Part shown: positions 36,057-47,500 of the stretch, piece by piece
Layout of the letters: every line of letters starts with the position of its first letter
Position numbering within the stretch: position 1 is the stretch's first letter
NCBI RefSeq assembly: GCF_964204645.1
Contig: NC_134029.1
Coordinates: 19,858,450-19,922,449 of the forward strand
Length of the DNA: 64,000 nt
Direction: 5' to 3'
Origin: Tubulanus polymorphus
Taxonomy: Eukaryota > Nemertea > Palaeonemertea > Tubulaniformes > Tubulanidae
The notes under the pieces: generated by a model
What the model was told of the DNA's origin: nothing
Databases searched by the model: none
Seen by the model: only the letters and a program-made list of their open reading frames with translations
Program-made: the position numbers and the translations under genes

Positions 36057-36981
36057 ATGGATACTTATGTATGAGATTGCTTTTATTTATTAAAGCTATG
36101 AAAAACTTACAAATGCTAATCAGAGATAAGAGAATTAAGTGAGGGCTTATTTATTGATTGTAAGATTCTACATCGATAGGTTTTAACAGTATAACAAATG
36201 ATAAACGGGTTCGCAGTTTACCCAAACCTTGCACAATTTAGTATTTCGAGTCAAATGTATCTGCCAATTCCATTTTGTTCATCATAACTTCTGATGACTT
36301 CGTTTAATAGGCTCATCTTTTTGCACTGTACGAGAAACTGTGGAACATGGACTCTAGAACGATTTCGTTATTATTATTTCGATTTCGATTTAGAGTCCAT
36401 GATTTGAATAATCTACAGGAAATAGTCGTGGTGCCATTAAGTCTCCAAAATTAGCCCTTCGTTCAAAAAGCAGAGAACTTTCCAGTTATCCATGTAATCG
36501 CATTCGATATACGATAGTGCGTACCAAGGAGGTAAGAGTGGATGGAATATCTCTAGGGGAGATCCCCATCAATAGGTACCGAATCAATTCCTACAACTTG
36601 ACTTCAACTGAAATATGCTTGTTGGAAATGTGCCTATTCTGTTCATGAATTCCTGGGAGCAGTTGACACAATTTATTAGCTAATTAGCGAAATTTTTTTA
36701 TGCTAAAATAGCAAATCTGAATGTTAATGAGCGAAAGCGATTAAATATTGCTAATAGTTTTATCTCTAGGTTGGTTTTAGGTATATAAGAATTATGTAAT
36801 AGCAGTTTGTCCACTAGATACATAATATAATAATTTTTGTTAGAGAACGTACATTGGTGTATGAGAACTATTTGAGTAATAGTGAAGAGATTCTCGCGGG
36901 GTCAATATATGAGTATATTGGGAGGTTAGATCGTAAACCCGATTTTCTAGTTTATGTATTCCCTTCGATCGTTTATGTTCT

Positions 36982-38016
36982 CTACATTAGCTTTCCTAGT
37001 CGATGACAGCTCAAAAACCAGATAAGTGTTTTTCCAAAACCTTTCCGAATACCCAAATATACGAACAGATTTATCATCGAATTAATGGCGTGTAATAACA
37101 TCGCAGAATGATACGGCCGATACCACTTCGTTCCCTTGTTTTCTGGTAATAGCGCTGGCAAAAACGTGTTTATAACATCCATCGAGTATTCAACCGTGAA
37201 TATAACGTTTAGAACTAGTATTGTCATTGTTATTTGTCGGCCTTGTTTACTATCGGTAGAATTCGATCTATCGTCCTCGTCGATTTGTTGGAGTTTCCGC
37301 CGCAGACGAGCCGCATCCCGTACCAATAAATACATATGAGCGTTACACGCTAAAACAATGATACCTGGGATAAATTTAAGCACAACTTTAGCAAAAACAA
37401 AGTCATAATACATGGCATACTGTTTATTTAGAAGGAGTAATTTTCTAGAGTGTACATATGCACATGGATGGTTGGGCATCACTACATAAGTCTCTTTATC
37501 CCAAAGTGTCGGTATCTCGAAGATAAAAGTAAGAACCCAAACGGCTATCGAAATGCGTAATGCATTTTGAATGGTACATACTTGAATGGCAAAGAGTGGA
37601 AATCTAATCGCTATATAGCGGTCAATGCTTAATGCGAAAAGCAGCCACGAACTTGTAGTCATGGTCATGTGAAATATGAAATCTACATAAAGAAAAACTT
37701 GACGGAAATACTGTTGATAAATACGATTATACCGAACATACTCGAGCGGGTAGTCCCTTGAAAGAATCATCAAATCGCGCCCAAACATTCCAGCAGTCAA
37801 ACAATTTATCGTGTCGGCAATAGCGAGCACTTCCAAGTATAAAATACTGCTTCCTCGAACTTTCATCAGGCGGAGAACTATGAAGGCGTGACAGTTGGCG
37901 ACTCCTCCGATGGTGTAAAGGATCGCGCGAATTATTGTCATTACGGTAGCTTACGTGTACGTACCTTCAGCACCGTCACAGAATTTACCGCAACAAATAA
38001 CAGTTTCATTTACCAT
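36982..38016 (-). pseudogene. GPCR copy 2 with premature stop near the N-terminus
   Basis: Aligned codon by codon with copy 1, the frame starts at the matching ATG (38016) but meets TAA at 37953-37951, where copy 1 has TAC (Tyr23). The rest is fully open to the same C-terminus (GFGKTLIWFLSCHRLGKLM) and is about 90% identical by eye. Translation could restart at the Met at 37941, giving 319 residues that lack the outer N-terminus and begin at the edge of TM1, so the gene may be a very young pseudogene or a shortened receptor. DRY and NLFVY are kept. Confidence 0.75.
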
Positions 38017-38151
38017 CGCTGCGTTTTGTAGTTTGCGTTCCATCACAACTAGAAAGATAAATTCGCGATCATGCCGCACATTTTAACGTACAATCTTCTA
38101 CCGACTCTCTTCGCTCATCGTCTGTTGGCTTATATTCCTAGTTCGTAACCT

Positions 38152-38568
38152 ACGGCGGAAGCGATAAGGGGCCTCGAGATGTCGCGTTCCAACTCGACAA
38201 GTCGCCATATTTATGTCGACATATCGCGATATATCGCGTCAAGTCGACATGAATATGTCGATATATCGTGACGTTTTCACGACATATTTCGTTTTCTCGA
38301 CGACTTTCCTCGCGACAAGTCGACATATTCATGACGACTTGAAACTCAGTCCTCATATTACTGGTGTCCTCATCTTACATTTACACATGTCTTCAAATGA
38401 CGGCTTGTCCCGTGGAAAATGGGCGAAAAAGCGAAATTTGTCGTGAAAACGTCACGATATGTCGACATATTCATGTCGACTTGACGCGATATATCACGGT
38501 ATGTCGACATAAATATGACGACTTGTCGACTTGGAACGGGACATCTCGAGGCCCCTTATCGCTTCCGT
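38152..38568. mobile_element. Foldback element with inverted arms of about 125 bp
   Basis: The left arm begins ggaagcgataaggggcctcg and the right arm ends with its inverse; arms extend about 125 bp with few mismatches and contain many gtcgacat and tcgcgatata words. The direct repeat gtaacct flanks it (about 38145-38151 and 38570-38576). The matching place in duplication unit 1 (about 35960-35975, gtttgtaatcatcctcgc) has no insertion. No coding capacity. Confidence 0.8.
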
Positions 38569-38662
38569 AGTAACCTTCCTCACATCTAGACGTATAATTT
38601 TCTATACCAATACTCTATCTTCACGAAATAGTGTAATTGAAAAAAAAACAGCGCACATTGAG

Positions 38663-40423
38663 TTTGAAACGTATGTATGCGCTCTGTATAGCTCATGAAA
38701 GCTGTGAAATTCTAATCGAAATACAGCAAATAATATCTTATTATTCTACTTTGATAATCAGAATATGTCACGCTTTCCGCGGGCGCACTCGGTGAATTCA
38801 TTCTCCGACGTTCTTAGCGAGTGAGACGAAAATGACTCGCGCAATGCCATCACTTGAAAAAGCAACATTTAAATACATCGTAACGGGCACGCATTACAAC
38901 TGATGATTAGTCCAGTTGTAAATTTCATCATTTTCTTTGGAGTCAATTTGTTGTAATCAGCTTAATCATCTCCTGAGAAAAATCGGGAGCAGAAAAACGG
39001 AGATTAAGACGTTCGGACTAATTTATATTCTATATTGGCATGCAGAAATTTTTCTGAAATGCAGAGATTTTTCTGAAGTTCTGATCCGTGTGCTGTGAGG
39101 GAATTTCGGGGTCAACCCTCAATTGGCTCTAAAATGTGATATAAAATATGATACTTATGATTAATCAATGTTTATTGGGACTCTCAAACAATGAACATCA
39201 GAATTGTCAGAATTTTTTAATTAAGTAGTAGCATCCTATTATGAATTTTGAAGAATGTACAAAACTTCCAAATATTACGGCAGGGTTAACTTTGAATTTT
39301 TTTTTGAAATTAATCATGGTTGTACCTGTGAACAAACAAAAGCTAACTACACCGGATTTCTTAATCTATGACGAATTTGATATTTATCCACAGTTTGTAA
39401 AATCGCAAATACAAATCATTAAGTACTGGGCAAAGATATTGAGAGCCAAGACAAGCAAACGATTCCTTGTCGTCTTTGGTGATAAAGTTTTAATAAGTTG
39501 TAGACAGAATTCCACGATTCTCCTCCACACATTGTGTTCATTTTCCTGCGCAAGCCACAGTGCATTTAGTTTCATCGCGACTTGAGCTGTCAAAATGGCT
39601 GGAACTACAGAAACAGTCCAGACCATTATGAAGTTCAGCATATCCCGGGGAAAACTGATGTAATGTCTCGGAAAAATTAACATCCATCACGAAATGAAAA
39701 TACCGACTCAATTCATACAACTTTACTTAAACTGAAATTTGCTTGGAAATGGGCCGATTCTGTTCATAAATTCCTGGGAGCAGTTGACACAATTTATTAG
39801 CCATTAAGTAGGGAATAAGGACAAATATAACTCGAAGATCTAGAATAGACCTTACAATCTAAGCCACTTCCAGAAATAAACTGGATTTCTCCTTAATCGT
39901 GTGTTCAAATTTAGAATCGAATACAAAAGACCGTTCTTAAAGCATACATATATACCAGTTAAAATTTTTAATTTTATACGTTCCAAAAATAAATCTATTC
40001 CTGGTTTTGAAAAAAAATAGACATGCTAGAAATAAAACAATAGACGCATTCCAACGAACGGCATTGAAGTCTTATTAAAGTAGAAGGTAGGCGATCGTTA
40101 GGAAGCAGTCGTTCGGAGTTCTGGCTTTGAGAACTTGTTTCGCAGTAAAATCTGGATTGATTCTTACATTACACCTGTAAATTAGTCGTGAAAAACATGA
40201 AGTGTGTGCGTCGTAATCAACAGGATTGATAGTCTAATCAGCAACTGGCAGTAGTTCTCAATCAGGCCAATTACCAATATCACTCAGGCTCATTTACTAA
40301 GTCTCTGATTGGTCGTGCGCAAGATTTGGCGTCCCAAATTACTAACACCAGACAAAGAAATATTCTTTATAAAAGAAAATGGAAATTTGTTATCCACTTT
40401 ACTTTTCGTGCACTGGTAGAAGG
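38663..40423. other. Spacer between the GPCR pair and the PPxY gene
   Basis: Includes an uncertain minus-strand hydrophobic frame (39384-39683) and a fragment at 39700-39800 similar to 36580-36690. The promoter of the plus-strand gene at 40424 should be near its right end. Nothing else recognised. Confidence 0.4.
39384..39683 (-). other. Uncertain hydrophobic open frame, 99 residues
   Basis: Encodes a peptide with a likely membrane helix (FIMVWTVSVVPAILTAQVAM) and a second weaker one (LLVLALNIFAQYLMICI) separated by a basic amphipathic stretch. The pattern is protein-like but no homologue comes to mind, and no flanking exons were found. It may be a decayed exon or a chance frame. Confidence 0.25.
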
Positions 40424-43206
40424 ATGTCGAGCAGCAACAAGGGTCCGTTCTTGAAACGCTGGAGTACTTTTGGTTGTTTGGCAGCTGTATTATTTAGCGC
40501 GGTAAGTTGAGCTTTATTTTTTATTGTTACGTAGAAAATCGAATAGCCGCGTGTGACGCGCAAGCTTTTGAAATAAGTCTAGCGCTCTCCTTCAGAAAGA
40601 AAAAGATAATATGTTTGAAAAAACATTTGGTATATATTTCCTAATTCGATGATCCGTTTAATGTGATAAAATGCAAATTATTTGCGAATGATAACTGTTC
40701 AAAAAAAGTTATAACGCAAAGGTTTACGATATGAAAAAAATGCACAATATCGTTTTTAATATTCTAGGTTTCTACAGCTCCAAATATCGGTTTGTTATTA
40801 TGGAAACTTACGTCGATAACTACTGTGGAACGAGGTAAGTATTTAAGCGCACCGCGATTATTTCTAAATCTAGATTCGACGATAATCTAGCTATATATTT
40901 GATATATTTGAAAAAGTAACAATAATGTAAAATTTTGATAAGAATTCTCAATGCAAAATCGATTACGTCTATTTTAAGGCACCTATGTATATAACAGTTA
41001 TTTTTAGATATATTATATACGTATACATATAGTATATACTTTTATTGCATAATCGAACATGTCAATATTGATTTGTTTATTTGACACTTTCTGTCACAAG
41101 GCAAATTCCTAACCAACCTTTGGACAAAGAAAGTTACTATTAGTTGCAAGAAACATACTCATGCGTAAAGACAAAGCTATTATTCTCATGTACATGTACT
41201 TATTTGAATATGTATATTTCCGACCCAGTATCAGTCTAATCAACGTGAATAAATTATTTTCTCTTCAATTGTTTTTGAATCTATATGAAACAATGCTAAC
41301 TTTCTAATGGACGATTTGTCGCCCCTGTCAATTTCTGAATATAACTAACGAGTTTTTTTTTTAAATTATTTGCAGATATATATTTCCTGTTATACGTGTG
41401 TTTGGGAATCGATGGACTTCTACTGTTAGCTTCGTTGGTTCTTTTTTACGGCGTTAAAATGGTACGTCTCAACCCCTTATAACCTATTGATCTTATATTA
41501 TTCCCATAGGTATATCAGTTCATTTGAAATAAACCAGTTCAATTGAAAAATTCCTTTCATACCGTTTTATTGCTCATAGAATGTAGGGCAACAAAATATC
41601 TGTGTGGAATCCGGAATCAGCTGCCAAACGATCCATTTTTGACCCTATGTTTTTTGTTCTCAACATTTATTTTAATAAATAAATTGAAATAATGATCTCT
41701 TTTAGGATAAACATTATTGTTTGATTCCATGGATTATTACCAGTAAAACCGATATGGCAGCACATATCTGCTACGCTGCTCTAAACATCATAGAAAAATA
41801 CAAGGAAGACACCGAAGTAAGTTATCGGGCTCTCTCAGTGGGTTGGGGTGATTTTGATAATAAAAATTCATTTCGGAGGAGACCAGTAACAATAACTATG
41901 TTTAGAACGAAAAAGGGAAAAGAAAATCCAATGTGTAGTGTAATTTATAGTCATTCCCATATATGTTTGTGTGGTTGATATTATTGAAAATAATTACCAT
42001 GTATTTACACATATTATTTTGAAGTTTTCTTCTGTGCACTAAGCATGTCTTTTTGCTGAGCAAAATTAAATAAATTCCAAACTGCACAGGCGCATTTTCG
42101 TATTTGCTTTTCTGAATATATTTGCGGATGATAGATTAAATATTTCATATGTTATTTCATCTAATATGCATTTGTTGACTTTGTATTTTCCAGTTTGACA
42201 CAAAAGATATCGTGTTCATCGCGACCTTCTCCGTTAGACTTTGCGGAATGGTAAGGCTTTATGCTATCTAACTCTACTGAACTAGTCGCTGTGACATTGA
42301 TTTATTTTGCATATCAAATGATCACTGATCTATTTCGATATTTCCGCGAAAAGATCTGCTCAATTATGATTTCCGAGAAGTTCAGAAACCAAGAAAAAAC
42401 TGGTTAGTTTGTAATCGAATTCTGATCATTCATGTGCGCATTTTCTTCGCAGGTACTCGGTATGATATTCGTGAATTATAAGTTTCAACGACACATTAAC
42501 AGAAACCGACAAGATGGAAAGGTAGGTTGAACACATCTGGATTTCTGTCAAGAAATCAATTTCCCATTATCCACGTGTCACACGTTTTCGCAATGGATAA
42601 ACGTAACCCTTGCATTTTCAGTCTGCTCGAAATACGACCGAAACAACCGAACCCGTATCACCACCATCTTACAAGACCGACCCGCCGTCTTACAAAGAAC
42701 CGATCACCGCGACGGATCCATTTCCAAAAAGTGCCCCTCCGTCGTATAAACATAACGATCAACCAGAGAACCGCGGCCAGCCGGAGAACCGACTAGTTAA
42801 TCCGTCAACCAACGTCATCAATACTAGAGACAGCTTACCACTTTTAGACGGACCGCAAGAATGGGTGAATGAAGTATTGTTCTATCGTAATATTTGCTTC
42901 CCGCGCATTACGTTGAACAATAACGCCCGGATTGTTGACATCGAAGGCGCCGGGGATAATAGCACCTCCGCGGCAGACGTTTCTCTGCCCGCAACGGACT
43001 ACGCAGTTTCAATCCCAGCGACGGATTACACGGATGGGAATCCATCGGATCTGTTTCACGCGCCGGACGGACGCTGCGTTCAGACGACGATTCCGATCTT
43101 TTACGCGGCAAATATGTACCGACAATTACACAGACAACTGTTCGCCGTGGAATACGGGAATGCAAACGAGGAAATTCCATGCGAAGCCGCAGCACTTCGA
43201 TCGTAG
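40424..43206 (+). CDS. Multi-pass membrane protein with three PPxY motifs (LAPTM-like layout)
   Basis: Exons 40424-40501, 40768-40834, 41376-41461, 41706-41816, 42194-42250, 42453-42521, 42622-43206 join in phase to 1053 nt (350 residues). Hydrophobic segments come from exon 1 (FGCLAAVLFSA) running into exon 2, exon 3 (YFLLYVCLGIDGLLLLASLV), and exons 5-6 (DIVFIATFSVRLCGMVLGMIF), so three or four passes. The last exon is a cytosolic tail with PPSYK twice and APPSYK once. PPxY motifs bind WW domains of NEDD4-family ubiquitin ligases, as in LAPTM and similar endosomal proteins; this suggests ubiquitin-directed endosome/lysosome sorting. The distal tail (about 130 residues) looks folded and is not typical of LAPTM. 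Family membership is inferred from layout, not seen. Confidence 0.75.
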
Positions 43207-44508
43207 AAATTACTTGTACTATATCATTTTGTAAATAGTGTAGATATATTGATATTCTGTGAAGAAATATATTTTCATGATAAGCTGTATTCATTTTGGA
43301 TAAGGGAAAAATAACCAGCACGGCATTTACGCTTACTTTCTACGTAATGTACTTAGAAGGTTTAAAAGAGGGAAATTTACTGTCTGAAATAACATTATAT
43401 TTATCAATTTATATCGATATCATTAGCGGATGCCAGTTTTGTATTTTATGTTTATTACATTCGAAGGTTCGAGACACTTTATTTCATCTCCGAACAGTTT
43501 GTAAAACAAACAGTTGCCGAGTAATACAAAACCGTACGAAATATAACTATTCCAGTTGATTGCATTTTTGATTCGGGAGTTTTTTTTCAGCAATGAATAA
43601 AACGATAAAGCGAGGGAGAAATTTATGTCTCTTAAACTAGATAATGGTTAGAAATAAATAATTAGAAACTTAATGATATACTATTTATGCGTAGTCCTTC
43701 ATATAAAACAATCTATTGAAGTGTAAATTTTTGTAATGACAAGTTGTTTTGTGTTGATTTTGTAAATAAAGTTTAATAAACAAAAACATTTGCAATTCCC
43801 TTTTCCTTTCATTCTTCAGATCTTCATTTTTCCTGGATCCATTTCGTTTCGTGTGGGGAACATGGCGCGAGTTAACAACTCAACAAAAATGGCTTCTAAT
43901 GTCTTTGGTTAAGAAAGGGGTGAAATTGGCTCCTATCATTATTCTTGAATGCTACGTCGTTATAAGGGAAAAAAAAGCCGCAAAGAAATTGAGAATAATA
44001 GAATATATATTTCATCAATTTATTATGATAATGAGTGCATATATAAGGCTTGGTGACGAAAATATAATCAAGATCTATCTCTACCAGAGAGTGAAATTTC
44101 TACTTGCACTAAATTCTTGTTATTCTAATGATAAATATTATATTAACTTATAAATTTGAAACGTAAGACTAGGACCAGCCTAGTTTGAAATGTAGAACGC
44201 GTACACTGCACAACTACATCTTTAATCACGACGAAACTATCGAGTATTTTCATTCAGTTACGAGTAATTTGAATTAAGGAATGATTTCATGAATTTTGCA
44301 TTATAAGAAACACAACATCTCGCAGGACAAACAAACCGAAGTGCTGCTGCGGAACTAAATGAGTTCCGTCTCAATTAGTGTCAAATATCAGCACAGCTGA
44401 GTGCCTGAATTAGGCTAGGTTTACGCTAATACTATTCAGGAAAACTGCATTCGAGCGGCATCGTTTGGAATGTAATGTAACGCAATGATTAATCTGACCA
44501 TCATCAGT
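43207..44508. other. 3' flank of the PPxY gene, convergent with OFD1
   Basis: Plus-strand polyadenylation signals aataaa occur at about 43765 and 43775. A 100-codon frame at 43851-44153 has no recognisable features. OFD1 ends on the opposite strand at 44509, so both transcripts end in this region. Confidence 0.4.
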
Positions 44509-47500
44509 CTACCAGTCGAAATCATCCGATTCCAATCCAGGGCTGAAAATATTCAAAAAGAAACAATTCACAATTTCGTTTCCGATGAGAATGCAGACAG
44601 CGTAAGTTCGGGAAATCGAACTTCGTAATTACCTTTTCGGAGCTGCATCGTCCAATCCGGACACTTCCTGCTCAGAATGCGACCCTTCAACGACATCCGG
44701 TTCTTTCGGTGGCTCGTTCTAAAACGTGTAACAAGGAAGGACAATTATTTCCCACGCTATCCTTTATCAAAAACAGCTCGGTTTAAAATATAATTTCTCT
44801 AAAGAAAACTAATCGTAAACTCCGGATATCACCACAACTATTGTTGTTGCATGAGAAAAATCAATCAACAATTTTCTGCTTTTAGGACACTTTTTCAAAT
44901 GAGCTACATTCTCATGACTGACTTGCTTTTATGATGAAATTGCTGATGAACACAAAAATACACATGTAATCTCCAGGGGCCAGTGTTTTTATGGGCTGGT
45001 ATTACCTGTAACCCGTGGGCGAACTCAACTCATTTTCAATTTAATTAGCTCCTGGGTTTAAGTTAATACCAGTCTATAAAACCGGGCCCAATATCCAGGG
45101 AAAAGGGGGTTTTGGCTAAATTTACTAAGTTGATGCTTGTTTCACGTACCTTAGCATCTTCTTTTTGTTTTTGTATTAGAGCCATATACTGCTGCATGAC
45201 TGGATCAATTTTCAGATCGTCGTTCGGCTCATTATTGTTCGATTCAATTTTCGATTCAATTTTCTTCGTTTCTACGTCCTGAAAATACAAACAAGTACAC
45301 GTCTTACAAAAACACTCTGAACTAGCTCCATATTTTCAGACAGGCGAGGTTTAATCCCAAGTAGAGAGGAAAAGCCGTTTCATAATTCTGAAAATTTTGG
45401 AAAAGATTTTGGGATTCAAACGTAACTTGAAACTGTTGAACAGGAATGTGGGAATGCCGCATATGATTAAAAATTTTGTTAAGTTTCATACATTTTCAGG
45501 TTCGATTTCCGTAGAGTTTCTTTTCTTTCGCCAGCTGTCGCGTTTCTGCTGTCTCGCTTCCCATTCGCGATCTTCTGCCTCGCGGCGTTTGCGTTCCTCC
45601 TCTTCCTGTTGAGTTTCGACTTCTACGAATGAAAAAACCTACAGCTTTAAGAACTACTGTGGACTTAAGAGATCAATGTCGGGCGGTATTTTTCACATGT
45701 GATTTCAAAAGGGCACTTGGTCAGAAACGGGGGGGGGGGGCACTTGGTCAGAAACGGGGGGGGGGTCCAAACCCCCTTCTGGATCTGTGCCCACTCAAAA
45801 TTGAGCAATTCGCGTTGAGAATGAAGTTGAGTTAGTTCGCATTACCAGCCAATCAGGAACTATGTCATTCCTGTGTGCTGACGGCAAATGGCTTATAGTG
45901 GATATGAAGAATCAGGTATGAGTATACTCGTAGTGGCACTGGTGACAGAACCGGAAGTACGAGTATACTCATAGCCGGCAGGGAACGTGTTAACCTATAT
46001 CACGATTCACCCGATTCTATACACACTGACCTTTCTGCATATCATACGAGGCCGTAGGTTTCCACGATTGATCGAGATTGATCGCCGCAGCAGCAGGCGG
46101 CGATGAACGCCTCTCCGCGATCGGCGACGGAGCATTCCACGACTGATCTAAATTCAGAGCTGGTTTTTCTACCGACGCAGCATGGTCGTCTTTTAATGTA
46201 GTTTCCATGTTCGAAACGGGAGTTTCAGCGATAGTTTGCTTCTCTATAAATTTATTGAAATACACATCATTAACTTGGCTAAATTGTTTCTGTGATAAAT
46301 GATTTTCGTATGAAAGTAAAAAAACTGCAAGTACATGTACAGATTTTAAACTATGTACAAATATTTTATATAAATTCTTACTTTTTCTTATATCACACAT
46401 ATTGTGTCTAAGTTTGGTTCATTTTTCTTTAGTCGGTGATTCGACAAATATCTTCATTACAAAACTCGAAAATTGGTTAGAATATTTAGCAAGTCACTGC
46501 TTACGAGGGAAGGTGAAAAGTGAAATATTTTTCTGGCTGCTAGTGATTAGATATACGTGTTAAGAAATCTTACCGCTATCTGCATAGAAGGAAATATGTC
46601 CGTCTTTCGAAGGCGTCTCCTCTATTACGATATCCCTACTATACCCAGGTGAAGGTTTGCTTAGATCATTAGTTTGTTCTAAAGTTCCATTGTTCGTACC
46701 ATCTGAAATTAAAATTAGAATTTTTTTGATAATCATCAGGGAATAAATAAACCGGTACCCGTAAAATAAAATTATGGCGTACCGTTATGACTGTTTGTTT
46801 CCGTAGTTTGTGATCCGGGAAAAATCACCAGGCTCGGGGAACCAGGACGCATTTCTAGATCGGCCATCGTCAGTTGCTTAGTCCCTTTCACTTCCAACCT
46901 AGAAAAAATTCGTACACATGTTGTAGAACTAATAGCAACGAACGAATACCAGTAACACGCAGACAGTTAGAGACACATGTAGTGTCGATTCAAATACACT
47001 TACGCTTGTGAAGGCGGGGTCGCGGTCTCTTGACTACTCGTTTTCACCGTGGACAAACTCAGAGACGGAAGCTGTGGACTTTGATCTTTTATACCACCTT
47101 TATAATCCTCGAGAGCTGCATTAACAATTCATACCACAAATCATGACACAACGTTCTTTTGAAATTGGCACATCATTCAAATTCATGTTTCGAAGCATTG
47201 GAAGAGAATAATTCATTTTCAATTCCAGGCAGCTTAGTTGAATTTCAATTTGGATGTTGCATTTTGAATAAAATCTAGCACTTCAGTTGAACTACTGACT
47301 ATTCATCAATACAGCATACATACTTTTTTCTTTGGTTGTAGAAAATGTGCTCTTAGGACTGGAGCGACGTGGAGACCTAGGAGTACGTGGCGATTTCTTG
47401 GGTGGAGCTGAAATGCAGGCAGTTTAGAAGTTGCAAATTCACCAAAATTTATATCAAAATTATACCAAACACCACCAAAAAACTTAGATCAGATAGGGGG

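Larger units (their letters stand above)
36696..38662. repeat. Segmental duplication unit 2 (GPCR copy 2 and flanks)
   Basis: Same order as unit 1, interrupted by a foldback insertion at 38152-38568 that unit 1 lacks. Short pieces of the spacer between units (about 36580-36690) recur at 39700-39800, so a third, partial duplication is likely. Confidence 0.75.

Noticed and set aside
43851-44153. 100-codon plus-strand frame after the PPxY gene
   Set aside because: No recognisable features and lies in the convergent 3' region; no upstream or downstream exon fits.
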